Origin: Streptomyces atroolivaceus
GTDB lineage: Bacteria > Actinomycetota > Actinomycetes > Streptomycetales > Streptomycetaceae
DNA length: 64,000 nucleotides
Direction of reading: 5' to 3'
Assembly (NCBI RefSeq): GCF_000717025.1
Contig: NZ_JNXG01000010.1
Location: 62,001-126,000, forward strand
The notes beneath the pieces were generated by a model. The model was given only the letters and a program-made list of their open reading frames with translations, did not search any database and was not told the origin of the DNA. The position numbers and the translations under genes were made by a program. Shown here one piece after another: positions 8,159 through 20,000 of this stretch. The stretch's first letter is position 1. Every line of letters starts with the position of its first letter.

Positions 8159-9277
8159 ATGCGCCGGATGACGGAAGAGGCCCGTGGTGCGGCCGGTGCG
8201 GAGAACTCCTTCGCCGCGTTCGGCCTGACGGGCCGGCCCGGCACCGACGAGTTCTGGGCGGCGGTCCGGACACCCGCGTCGGTGCCCGCCGACGACGGCG
8301 GTTGGGTGACCCTGTTCCTCTGGCGGGGTTCAGCGGCGAGCGTCGGCTTCGAGAGCTGGTCCAAACCCGTGGTCCTGCGGCAGTGGGAGGACACGGACTG
8401 CTGGTACGCCGAGGTGCGCATGCCCGCGCGACTGCGCGTGACCTACCGGTTCCTCGCGGGAGACATGGCGTACGCCGACCCGTTCAACCCCGTGGGCGCG
8501 GGCGGTGACCGGTCCGTATTCGCCACTCCGGACGCCCCGCACCAGCCGCACTGGCCCCTCATCGGCGCCGACGACGTCCTGCCCGTCCCGCACACCCGGA
8601 TCCGCTGGGCCGGTGAGCGGCTCGGTGGACGGCGCACCGTACGGATCCACCCGGTGGGCGGCGGCGGGCCCGTCGTCCTGCTGCTCGACGGGGACGACTG
8701 GCTGTACCTCCACCCGGCCATGACCGCGTTCGACTCGGCCGTCGCGGCCGGTGAGATGCCCCCCGTCACCCTCGTCTTCCTCCCCTCCAAGGACAGGGCG
8801 GCCGAGTTCGGGTGCGACCCCCGGCTGTGGGAGGCGGTACGGGACGAACTGCTGCCACTGGTCGCGGAATCCGGCGTACCTGCCGACCTGGACCGGCTGG
8901 TGGTCGCAGGGCAGAGCCTCGGAGGGCTGAGCGCGATGTACGCGGCCTTGGAGTTCCCGGGCCTGGTCTCACGCATCGCCTGCCAGTCGCCGTCGTTCTG
9001 GTGGGCTCCAGGTGCCCTGGACCGGGCGGACCTCTTCGACGGCCCGGTCGGTGGCAGCATCGCCGAACGCCTACGGGAGGGCCCCGGTCTGTCCGGTCTA
9101 CGGGTCGCTTTCGACGTGGGGGAACACGAGCCGCGCATGCTGCCCCACTGCGAACTGGCCGAGGCCCTGACGGAACAGGCCGGCGCGACCGTACGGGTGT
9201 CGCGGTCGGCATCGGGCCACGACCGGGCGGGCTGGCGGAGCGCCCTGCTCAGGGATGTCGCCTGGGCACTCGCCTGA
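8159..9277 (+). CDS. cchJ: CchJ, ferri-siderophore/peptide esterase (enterochelin esterase family)
   Basis: 372 aa. The N-terminal immunoglobulin-like domain (about 20-160) carries WVTLFLWRG and YADPFNPV as in Fes/IroD. The C-terminal alpha/beta-hydrolase domain (about 165-370) has nucleophile Ser253 in GQSLGG and probable catalytic His354 in ASGHDRAGW. ATG 8159 follows AAGGAG with 7 nt spacing. Known coelichelin clusters carry this gene, and it has been proposed to release the tetrapeptide from an NRPS that lacks a thioesterase; intracellular hydrolysis is the alternative. Here it is co-directional with argB and convergent with cchI. Confidence 0.88.
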   Translation: MRRMTEEARGAAGAENSFAAFGLTGRPGTDEFWAAVRTPASVPADDGGWVTLFLWRGSAASVGFESWSKPVVLRQWEDTDCWYAEVRMPARLRVTYRFLAGDMAYADPFNPVGAGGDRSVFATPDAPHQPHWPLIGADDVLPVPHTRIRWAGERLGGRRTVRIHPVGGGGPVVLLLDGDDWLYLHPAMTAFDSAVAAGEMPPVTLVFLPSKDRAAEFGCDPRLWEAVRDELLPLVAESGVPADLDRLVVAGQSLGGLSAMYAALEFPGLVSRIACQSPSFWWAPGALDRADLFDGPVGGSIAERLREGPGLSGLRVAFDVGEHEPRMLPHCELAEALTEQAGATVRVSRSASGHDRAGWRSALLRDVAWALA

Positions 9278-9380
9278 CGGGCGGCTGAGCGGCTTCAGGC
9301 GTCGGCCGCTTCCGGTGCTTCATCACGCTCCGCCCCCGGAGCCGTCATGTGCGGGACTTCGCGGACACCCCAGGGGCGGG

Positions 9381-11066
9381 TCACCGGGCAACGGCCATGC
9401 GGTAGGCCTCGTCGGTGGCGAGGAGGTCGCGGTGGGTGCCCTCGGCGGTGACGGCACCGTCGTCCAGGACGAGGACCCGGTCGGCGGCGTCCAGAAGTGC
9501 CGGACTGCTGGTGAGCACCACAGTGGTACGGCCCCTGCGCAGTTTCGCGACGTTACGCGCGATGAGCTGTTCGGTCACCGCGTCGACCGCTGTCGTGGGG
9601 TCGTGCAGGACCAGGACGTCGGAGTCCGCGGCGAGGGCGCGCGCCAGGGACAGCCGTTGGCGCTGCCCTCCGGAGAGGTTCGCACCACGGTCGCGGACGC
9701 TGTGGTCGAGTCCCGCGCGGTGGAGGGCGACGACGTCGGTCAGGAGCGACGCCTCCACGGCCTCGGTGACCATACGGCTGGTGCCCGACGGATCGATGTT
9801 CGTCCGGAGGCTGCCCGCGAAGATCTCCCCGTCGTACGGGTTCACCAGCATGTGCTCGCGGAGTGCCTCGACCGACAGTTCCCCGATCTCCCGCCCGCCG
9901 ACCCGCACCACCCCCTCGTACGCGTGCGGCGGGACGTTCACCCCCAGGACCGAGGCGAGATCGGCCGCCGCGCGAGGCTGGTAGGCGGCGATCGCGACGA
10001 ACTCGCCGGCACGCACCTGGAACTTCAGGCCGTGCAGTGCCCCGTACCGGACGCTGTCGATCTCCAGGTCTCCGCCTGCGGCCGGCCGGCCCCGGCCCTG
10101 GGCCGTCAGCGGCGGCGCGGCAAGCACCAGTGCCATCCGATCGGCCGAGGCGCGTGCCATCATCACGTACTTCGGCATCTCCGAGAACATCTTGAGCGGT
10201 TCCATGATGAACTGCGCCAGCCCCACCGCCATGACGAGCTCGCCGATCGTGATGTGTCCTCCGTACGCGAGCCAGCCCGCCGTCAGTGTCACGACAACGG
10301 CCAGGACCGCGTTGAGGGCCAGCGCGGTGCCCGCGTACACGCCGTTCACCCTGGCGACGGTGACCGCCTGGCGCCTCGCGTCCGCGCTGACCTTCCGGTA
10401 GGAGAGGAACGCCGCGTGGTTGCCGCCGAAGCCGTGCAGCGGGCGCAGGCCGCTGATCAGGTCGGCGACCTTGGCACCCGCCCGTGCGACCCTGGCCTGC
10501 TGCTCACGGGTGCTCTCGCCGATCCGTCCGGACATCACGCTGAGGATCGTCAGGATCGCCACCGTTCCGGCGATGACCAGCAGGCCGAGCCGGAGGTCGG
10601 CCAGGCCCAGCGCGACCGACGCCACGACCACCGCGACCAGCGAACTGATCAGCAGCGGGACCACCTCGACGATGTCGGCGGTCTGGTCGGCGTCCTCGGT
10701 CGCGATGGTCAGCACCTCGCCGGACTTCAGGCCGACGTCCCTGGCCACCGGCTGGAGTCCGCAGGCCGCGACCCGTACCCGCCAGAGGTGCGCCTCGGTG
10801 GTGTTGGCCTTCTGCAGGACACGCATCCCGAACCGCCACGACAGCGACACGGTCGTGATGATGACGGCCAGTGCGGCGATCGACATGCCGAGCGAGCCGA
10901 GGCTCCTGTCCCGCATCGTGTGCTCGACGATCAGGCCGAGCGCGATGGGGAAGGCGGTCTCCCCCGCCTGGTACAGACCCATGAGGACAGTGCCCCGGAC
11001 CACGGCGCCGGCGTTGCGGCGCAGGGCGGTCCGGAGGATGTCGGCCCCCGGGCGGGGCCGCTGCAC
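9381..11066 (-). CDS. cchI: CchI, ABC exporter half-transporter with degenerate Walker A
   Basis: 561 aa from GTG 11066, which lies 1 nt past the cchH stop; an in-frame GTG at 11129 would overlap cchH by 62 nt. N-terminal six-helix exporter domain (about 15-300), C-terminal ATPase domain. The signature LSGGQRQR is intact (about 462). Walker A is lost: where GxxGxGKS/T is expected the protein reads AAYQPRAAADLA (about 357), with no Lys. Walker B reads VLVLHDPT, with His for the Mg-binding Asp. It therefore cannot hydrolyse ATP at its own site but can supply a signature to a partner, fitting a heterodimer with CchG for siderophore export. Last gene of the cchFGHI unit. Confidence 0.85.
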   Translation of the reverse strand: MQRPRPGADILRTALRRNAGAVVRGTVLMGLYQAGETAFPIALGLIVEHTMRDRSLGSLGMSIAALAVIITTVSLSWRFGMRVLQKANTTEAHLWRVRVAACGLQPVARDVGLKSGEVLTIATEDADQTADIVEVVPLLISSLVAVVVASVALGLADLRLGLLVIAGTVAILTILSVMSGRIGESTREQQARVARAGAKVADLISGLRPLHGFGGNHAAFLSYRKVSADARRQAVTVARVNGVYAGTALALNAVLAVVVTLTAGWLAYGGHITIGELVMAVGLAQFIMEPLKMFSEMPKYVMMARASADRMALVLAAPPLTAQGRGRPAAGGDLEIDSVRYGALHGLKFQVRAGEFVAIAAYQPRAAADLASVLGVNVPPHAYEGVVRVGGREIGELSVEALREHMLVNPYDGEIFAGSLRTNIDPSGTSRMVTEAVEASLLTDVVALHRAGLDHSVRDRGANLSGGQRQRLSLARALAADSDVLVLHDPTTAVDAVTEQLIARNVAKLRRGRTTVVLTSSPALLDAADRVLVLDDGAVTAEGTHRDLLATDEAYRMAVAR

Positions 11067-11067
11067 G

Positions 11068-14000
11068 TCAGGTGTTTTCTTCAATGTGGCGGGCAATCGC
11101 TTCCGGGGTTCGAAGGGTGAGCAGGTCACGGATCGTGACCACAGGACCGTACTCCCGGCGGAGCAGCCCGGTCAGCCGCACCGCCAGCATGGAATGCCCG
11201 CCCAGGGACACGAAGTCGCTCACCGCGCTCACCTCGTCGTCGTCCAGGTCGAGCGCCTCGGCGAAGAACTCGCAGACCACCGTCTCCGTACCGGTCCGGG
11301 GGCCGCGCTCGCCCCCGGTGCTCAGCACGCCCAGCGGCTTGGCATCCGGCAGGGCCCTGGTGTCGGCCTTCCCGTTCACGGTCAGCGGGATGCCGTCGAC
11401 CTGTGCGTAGTGCGTCGGGCGCAGGAAGTCGGGCAGCCCGCCGCCCACTTCGGCGGCGACCGTGGCCAGGCCGGAGCCGCTCAGCACCAGGTAGGCCGCC
11501 AGCCGGTGAGCTCCGTCGACCTGGGGGTCGGGCTGGGCGACCGCAGCCACGAACCGCACCGCCGGGTGCGCCGCGAACGCGGCCTCGACCTCGCCCAGTT
11601 CGACCCGGTGGCCCCGGATCTTGACCTGCTGGTCGGTGCGGCCGAGATACACGATGTTTCCGTCGGGCCTTCTGGTCACCAGGTCGCCGGTACGGTACAT
11701 GCGCTCGCCCGGTGCGCCGAACGGACACGCGACGAAACGGTCCGCGGTCTGGGCGGGCTGACCGAGGTAGCCGCGCGCGATACCGATGCCCGACACGTAC
11801 AGCTCACCGGGCACTCCGTCCGGCAGCGGCCTCAGCCAGGGATCCAGCACGTACACGTCGGTGTTGTCGATCGCCACGCCCACCACCGGGTCCTGGCACT
11901 CGAAGGTGCCGACCCCGAGGGTGTTGATGGTGTACTCGGTGGGTCCGTACAGGTTGTAGCCGGCCGTCCCCTCGGTCTCGGCGAGCCGCTGCCAGAGCGT
12001 CGGGGTGACCGCCTCTCCGCCGAGCAGCACCAGTGCGGGCCGCCGCGCGGGGTCGTCCAGCAGGCCTTCGGCGAGCAGCTGCTGCGCGTAGGTCGGAGTC
12101 ACGTTGATGACGTCGATCCCGTGCTCGACGCAGTACTCGACCAGCCTGGGCGCGTCGCGGCGCAGCTCCTCGTCGCAGATGTGCACCTCGTGGCCGTCGG
12201 CGAGCCACAGCAGCTCCTCCCACGACATGTCGAACGCGAACGAGACGGTGTGCGCGATCCGGAAGATCCGGTGCCCGTGTTCCGCCAGCACCGGCTCGAA
12301 GATGCGGCGCTGATGGTTGATCAGCATGTTGGTGAGACCGGCGTACTCGGTCACCACACCCTTGGGCTTCCCGGTCGATCCGGAGGTGTAGATCGTGTAC
12401 GCGGGGTGCCGCAGACGGTGCGGTGCGTCCTGCGCGAACGTCACGTACGGCTCGGCCTCCGGCAGGGGCCGGTCGAGTTCGATCAGGTCGCCGGTCAGCC
12501 GTGGGGACACCGCGCTCACGGTGAGGATCACGTCCGGTCGTGCCGCGTCGACGATCGAGGCGATCCGCTCGTCCGGGTGGTCCAGCTCCAGCGGCACGTA
12601 CGCGGCACCGGTCCGCAGCACGGCGAACAGTGCCACGATGGAGTCGAGGGAGCGCGGGAGCGCGAGACCGACGGTCGTCTCCGGGCCGATGCCTCGCCGG
12701 ACGAGTACCCCGGCCACCTCACGGCTGCGGTCGCGGAGCCGCGCGAAGGTCATGGCCGAGCCGTGGGCGACGAGGGCAACCCGCTGCGGCTCCCGGTCTG
12801 CCGCCCGGTCGAACCGGTCGACGACGGTGTCCGTACCGATGTCCGTGCGCTCGGTCGCTCCGGCTCCCGCCCCCACGCCGCGCAGTGCTCCGAGCGGACC
12901 GGCCGACCGGGCCAGGTCCTCGAGCACGCGCAGGTAGTCGTCGACGAGACGGCGGGCCTTCGGTGTGTCGTCGTCGCGGTACTCCAGCTTGACCGTGAGG
13001 CGGTCGCCCGGTGTGACGACCCAGGTGAACGGATAGTGCGTCGAGTCGTCGGCCCGCACCGCCGTGATGCCGTGCCTGGTGTTCATCTCGGCGAACGCGT
13101 CCAGGTCCAGGAAGTTCTGGAGAACGAACAGGTTGTCGAACAGGCTGTCGTGCCCACTGGCCCGCTGGATCTCGCCGAGACCCAGGTGCTCGTGGTCCAT
13201 CGCCCCGACCCTCGCCGCCTGTACGGCCGCCAGGTACTCCTGGACCGTGTCCCCCGGCCGGGCCCGCGTCCACATCGGGACGGTGTTGAGGAGCACACCG
13301 ACGATGTCCGACAGCCCCTCACCCTCCCGGCCGGACACGGTCACACCGAACACGGCGTCACTCCGTCCCGTGTGCGCGCCCAGAAGAAGGCCGAAAGCGC
13401 CGGTCAGCACCGTGTTCAGCGTGACGCCGTGCGCTCTGGCCGCTTCTCGCAGCAGGTCCGAGTGTTCGGTGGACAGCACGTGTACGAGCGCCCTCGGAAG
13501 GCCGTCCGGGAGGGACGGCTCAGGGCCGGCGAGGAGTGTGGGGCCGGTGAGGCCCGTCAGGTGCTCCGCCCAGAAGCGCTCCGACACCACGGGGTCCCTG
13601 GCGTCGAGGGCACGTGCGTAGTCCTCGAAGCCCGGTGCCGTCGGAACGGCGTCCGGTTCCTCACCCGCCAGGACGGTCTGATAGGCGTCGAACAGGTCCC
13701 GCAGCACGATCTCGCGGGACCAGCCGTCCCACAGCAGCAGGTGGTAGCTCAGCAGCAGTCCGTCGTGTCCGCCGGGCCGACGCACCACGGTCATCCGGAT
13801 CAGCGGCGGCTTCCCCGGGTCGAAGCCCGTGTCGCGGTCCCGCGTGCACAGGGCTTCGACGTCCGCGTCCGTCGTCAGCCGGACCGTACGGACGTCGACG
13901 CGCCGTCCCGCGGCGAGCGCCTGCACGGGGTTTCCGTCGTCGTCGGTGGTGAAGCCCGCGCCCACGACCGGGTGCCGTGCGATGACGTACGCCATCGCCT

Positions 14001-17000
14001 CGGCCAGCGCGTCCGCGTCCAGACGCCGGTCGAAGGTGAAGTAGCTCTGCGCGACGTAGTGTCCGGCCGGCCCCGCCATCTGGGCCTGGAAGTACAGGCC
14101 CCGTTGGAGCGGGGTCACCGGCGCCGTGCGTTCGGCGGTGGCGGCGACGTCCGCGATCCGTTCGAGTGCCCGCAGCCAGTGGCCGGTCACGGCGTCGGGA
14201 ACGCCTTCCGCGAGGACGAAGGCCGCGTGCAGGCTTCCGGTCGCCTCGTCGGTCCAGGCGTTGACCTCGACGGCGTACGGGCTGTTCTGCTCCCCGCCGG
14301 TGATGTGCGGTGCCTGCGACTCACTCCCCCGGCCGAGGTAGTTGAACAGCACCTGCGGGCGGGCCGTCAGCAGGGGGGCCGTCTGCGGGTTGAGGTACCT
14401 GAGCAGGCCGTAGGCGACGTGTCCTTGCTCGTCGGGCTGGCGTTCCGCGACCTCGCGAGCCGCCTCCACGGGGTCGGTGTGCGCGGTGAGCCGCACAGGG
14501 GCGATGGAGGTGAACCAGCCGACCGTGCGGGTGTAGTCGTGGTGCTCCAGCGCCGGGACCCGGCCGTGCCGTTCCAGGTCCACGGAGAGATCGGTGGGAG
14601 ACGGCTGGACATGCGTCAGTGCGGTCCGGAGCGCGCCGCACAACAGCTCGGTCGGACCGATGCCGAGCGCGGCGGGCGCGGTACGCGTCACCCGGTCGCT
14701 CACCTCGGGCGCGAGCACGACCGTGGTCTCCCGCAGCCTCCCGATCGCCGGGAGGAGCACGGGTGCCCGGAGCGCGGCGATCCAGCGACCGGGGTCGTCG
14801 GCCGCGAGGGCGGCCCGGGAGCTGAGGGCTTCGGCGTACTCGGCGTAGGACGTGGTCGGCGGCGGCAGCGTCGCCCCGCGCAGTGCGGTGGCCAGGTCGT
14901 CCAGCAGAACCAGCCAGGACACGGAGTCCACGGCGAGGTGGTGCACCGTGACCACCAGTGTCCGGGCCGGCTCGAGCCAGGAGAAGGCGATGACTTCGCC
15001 GGTCCCGGGATCCAGCCGTGCTGCGGCCTCGTTCGCCACGGTGGCCACGTCGGCGGTGTCCGCCCGGACCACGGTGACCTCGCGGGCGGGCTCGGTGCGA
15101 AGGGCCCAGACGCCGTGCTCCACGCGCAGTCTCAGCCGCAGCGCCGGGTGGGCGGCCACGACCGTGTCCGCCGCACGCTGAGCATCGGCGAACTCGGTGC
15201 CTTCCGCCGCCACCAGTGTCCTGGCCTGGGCGAAGCCGACGAGTGATCCCCCCAGTTCGCGCTGGCGCAGGATGATCGGCGTGGGCGCCAACGGGCCGTC
15301 CACACGGGGGGCGGGCACGGGTGCGGAGGCCTGTGGTGCGCGCGATCCGAGCTGTTCGGCGAGCGCGCGCGGCGTCCTGAAGAGGAACACGTCCCGCGGC
15401 GCGATCGGCAGACCGAGTGCCCTGGCCCGGTTGATCACGGTGATGGCGACGATGCTGTCGCCCCCCGCCCTGAAGAAGTCGGTGTCACCGTCCACGGCCA
15501 GGGTGCCGGGCAGTGCCTCGGCGAAGATGTCGACCAGTGCGGCAAGCGCGGCGCCGCTCGCGGCGAGCGGCGTACCGGCCTGCGCTGCGCTCGCGGCAAG
15601 CGGCGGACCGGCCTGCGCTGCGCTGTCGGTCAGGGCCTTGCGGTCCAGCTTGCCGTTGACCGTCAGCGGCAGGGCCTCGGTCCGGAGCACCCGGCCCGGC
15701 ACCATGTGCGCGGGCAGCTTCGCGGACAGCCTGCCGGTGAGATCGCCGGGCACCGGGCCCACCACGTGCGCGACCAGGTGGTCTCCGCTGCCGGCCACGG
15801 TGACGGCGACGTCGGTCACGCCGTCGAGCTCTCTGATCGCGGACTCCACCTCGCCGAGCTCGACACGGAAACCCTTGAGCTGCACCTGGTCGTCGGCGCG
15901 GCCGGCGAATTCCAGCTCCCCGTCGAGCGTGCGGCGGGCGAGGTCGCCCGTGTGGTACATCCGGGAGCCGTCGCCCGCGAACGGGTTCGCCACGAAGCGG
16001 CCCGAGGTCAGGCCCGGTCTGCCGAGGTAGCCGAGCGCCAGCTGGTCACCGGCGACGTAGATGGCACCCACCCGGCCGGGCGGCACCGGACGGAGCCTGT
16101 CGTCGAGCACGTAGGTGGCGAGTCCCGGGATCGGACCGCCGATGGGGCTGACGTCGTCGCCGAAGTCCTCTTCGGTGAGCACCCGGTGGGTGACGTGGAC
16201 GGTGGTCTCGGTGATGCCGTACATGTTGACCAGTTCGGGCGTGGCGGTGCCGTGCCGCTCCACCCAGCCGCGCAGTCGTGCGAGATCCAGCGCCTCCCCT
16301 CCGAAGATGATGCGGCGCAGCGCGGTGACGGGTTCACCTGCGTGCCGGTCGGCCTCGATGAACCGGTGGAAGGCCGAGGGGGTCTGGTTGAGCACGGTCA
16401 CTCCGCGCTCGCGGACCAGCCGGTGGAAGTCCACCGGGGAGCGGGTCAGTCCGTACTCCGGCACAAGGAGCTCACCGCCGTGCGCCAGCGCGCCCCACAG
16501 CTCCCAGACCGCGAAGTCGAAGGAGTAGGAGTGGAACTGGACCCACACGTCGTGCGGTCCGAAGTCCATGCCAGGCCGCGTGTTCGCGAGCAGTGTCACC
16601 ACGGCGGAGTGCGGGACGACGACGCCCTTGGGCCTGCCGGTCGATCCGGACGTGTAGATCACGTATGCCGGGTCGTGCCATCCGGCCGGGGTGGTGGCGG
16701 GGGCCTGCCCGGCCCCCTCGGGAAGCTCCTCCCCCAGCACGAGCACGCGGGCCGGCCCGCCGGCCCCCCGGTTCAGCAGTTCGGTGAAGCGGTCCCGTTG
16801 CCCACGGTCCACGAGGACGACCTGTGGCGCGGCATCGGTGAGGACGTACTCCAGCCGCTCGTCCGGGTAGGCCAGGTCGAGGGGCACATACGCGCCGCCC
16901 GCGGTGACGATCGCCACGAGGGCGACGACCTGCTCCAGGGAGCGTGGCGCGGCGACGGCGACGCGGGTGCCCGGCCCGACACCGGCCGCTCGCAGGACGG

Positions 17001-20000
17001 AGGCCAGTTCGTTCTTCGCGGCCGCCAGTTCGCCGTACGTCAGGGATTCGGTGCTGCCGTCGAGAGCGCAGTGCGTGACGGCGGTGGCCTGCGGGTTGCG
17101 TCCGGCCGCCGCGTCGAACAGTGCGCCCAGCGTCGTCGGGGCGATCCGCGCGGGGCGTCGGGTGTCCTCGGGCACCAGATCGTCGACGAGGGCGTCCGGC
17201 CGCGTGAGCAGAGCTGTGAGGGTCCGGGTGAACCCGAGCAGGATCGCCCGGGCGGTCGCCTCGCGCAACAACTCCCCGTCGTAGATCAGGTTGAAGCGGG
17301 GGCGGCCCGCGGGTGTGCGTTCCACGACCAGGGTCAACGGGTAGTGGGGGGAACCCTCGTTGACGATGCCCGTGACGACCAGTTCGTCGCCGGGCCGCCG
17401 CAGGGCCGCCACATCGGTCGCGACGTCGAAGACCACCAGCGTGTCGAACAGGGTTCCGCCGCCGGCCTGCCGGCCGATCCTCGCCAGGGAGACGTGCTGG
17501 TGTGCCAGCACCGCCCCCTGGCGGTCCCGCACCGACGCGAGCAGGTCCCGGGCCGTGTCCGTCCGCTCCCAACGGGCGCGCACCGGGATCGTGTTGATGA
17601 ACAGGCCCACCATGTCCTCGATACCGGGCACATCCGCGTCGCGACCGGACACCGTGGAGCCGAACACGACGTCCCTGCTCCGGAGGATGCCGCCCAGCGC
17701 CGCCGCCCAGGCGCTGTGGACCGCAACGCTCAGCGGGACGCCCGCCGACCGGACGGCCCCGTCGATGTCGTCCTCGGGCTCCACCGCGGTGTCGGCGAAG
17801 CGGTCGGACGGGGTGTGACCGTCGGCGACCAGTGAGGGGCCCGGCAGGCCGGCGAGCTGGTCGCGCCAGACCCGGTCGCTCTCGGCGTCGTCGAGCTCGG
17901 CCAGCCGGCGTACGTAGTCGGGGAAGCCGCCGAGGGGATACAGGGTGCCCGGTTCGTGGTACTCGGCCAGCAGGGCGCGGAGCATCGGGGGCACCGACCA
18001 GCCGTCGGCGATGATGTGGTGCACGGTCTGCACCAGCACGTTCCTGCCGGACCCCGCCCGGATCAGCGTGTACCGCATCAGGGGACCCGTGGACAGGCCG
18101 AATCCCGCGCGCCGGTCCCGCTCGGCGTGCTCCCGGATCTCGGCGTCGGAGATGCCGGGGCGGTCCAGCGTGGTGAAGGGCGCCGTCACTCCGCTCTCCA
18201 GCACGGAGACCACCCGGCCGTCGGCGAGAGCCACGAACCGCGCCGCCAGATTCGGGTACAGCGTGAGCAGCCGGGTCGCGGCGGCCGCCAGCCGGGCGGC
18301 GTCCACCTCGCCTTCCAGAGTGAGCAGTTGCTGCTCGACGTAGCTGCCCGCCGAGTCGTCGTCGAAGACGGAGTGGAAGTAGAGGCCCTCCTGCAACGGG
18401 GTCAGGGGAAGGACGTCCCGCAGCGCAGGGCCGTCCAGGGCGTCGACGTCGGCCTGCGTGAGCGGAACCAGGGGGAAGTCGCCGGGAGAGTGGCCGCCCC
18501 CGTCGAGCGCTGCCAGTCCGGCCAGGGCTTCCACGAGGTACGCGCCGATGGTCGCGGTGTCCTCGTCGGTGAACATCCCGTCGGGCCAGGAGAGGGTGGT
18601 GACCAGCTCGTACCCGCCCTCCCGGGCATGTTCGGCGATCGCGTTGAACTCCAGGGCGCGCGGCAGGCGCATCCGCGGGTCCCTCTTCTCCCCCAGTTGT
18701 CCGGCCCCGCCGGACAACTGCCAGTCCCCGGAGGTGCCCGTGTCGAAGCGGCCCAGGTAGTTGAACAGCACCTGCGGGGCGGGACCGGCGAGCCCGGCTT
18801 CGGTCAGGTACCGCAGGGCACCGTAGGAGACGCCGTTGCTCGGCACCTCGGCGAGGTCGTCCTTCACCGCCTTGAGCGCGGCTGCCAGGTATGCGGGAGC
18901 GGTGAGGTCGTCGGCCGTACCGGGGTCCACGACGACCGGGAAGAGGGTCGTGAACCAGCCCACGGTGCGTGACAGTTCGGGCTCGAAGCCGGCCGCCTCG
19001 GCCACGAACCGCCCTTCGCGGCCATGCCCCTCGAGTTCGATGTGCGCGAACGTCTGATCCTGCCCGAGGTCGCGGCGCCACCGTGCGAGGGCGACGGCGA
19101 GCGCGGTCAGCAGCACGTCGTTGACGCCCGCGTGGAACCTCGCCGGTATCTCCCCGAGCAGCGCGGCGGTGAGGTCGGGTGCCACGGAGACGGTCCGTAC
19201 GCGTTCACGGGCGACCGTGTCGCGCTCGGCCGGCGCACGCCTGCCCAGCGGCCGGTCCACCGCCGGCAGAGGACGCAGGAAGGCCGCACGGTCCGGCTCG
19301 AAGTCCGCTCCCTGCAGTGCCTGGGTCCAGCGCCGGAACGAGGTGCCCACCGCGGGCAGCTCGACCGGCACACCGGAAGCGACCTGCCGCCAGGCGGTGG
19401 CAAGGTCCTCCATGAGGATCCGCCAGGACACACCGTCGACGACCACGTGGTGGACCACCAGGACCAGTTGCCGTGCCTCGCGGCGCCAGACGGCGCGCAT
19501 CATCGCGCCTCGGTCCGGGTCGATCCCCTGGGTGGCGAGCGCGACACAGGCTTCGAGTGGAAGGTCGCTCTCCTGCCACCCTCCGGCGGTTCCGCCCGCC
19601 GCCGGGATGTCGAAGCTCCAGCGGTCGCCTCGCACCAGCCTCGCGCGCAGCATGTCGTGCCGACCGGCGACAGCGGTGAGGATCACGTCCAGGGCGTCCG
19701 CGGTCAGGTCCACCGGGGTGTTCAGCACGACCGACTGCACGAAACCGTCGATCGCGTCCGTCACCTCACCGAGCCACTGCACGATCGGCGAGCCGACGAC
19801 GGCGCCGGTCGCCACATCGCCGTCTCCCGCGGCAGGGACGTCCTCCCTGCTGACGACCGCCGCCAGCGCTCCCACCACGCTGTGGGTGAAGATCTGCTGC
19901 GCGGTGACGTACAGCCCTGCTCCGCGGAGGGCGCTCAGCAGCGAGATGGCCAGGATGCTGTCACCGCCGAGCCTGAAGAAGTCCTGGTCGACACCTACCT

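Noticed and set aside
9278..9380. Hairpin AGCGGC/GCCGCT between convergent cchJ and cchI
   Set aside because: Only a 6-bp stem with a long loop; too weak to call a terminator, although one is expected here.
14938..14943. HHLAVDS in E2 read as a broken HHxxxDG motif
   Set aside because: Epimerisation domains use HHxxxDxxSW, and [10 protein letters not shown] fits it fully, so E2 is expected to be active.
10420..15246. Very long + strand open frame opposite cchH and cchI (over 1600 codons)
   Set aside because: Antisense shadow of the GC-rich NRPS gene; composition is His/Arg/Gln/Gly-rich without any domain, while the - strand has full NRPS motifs.
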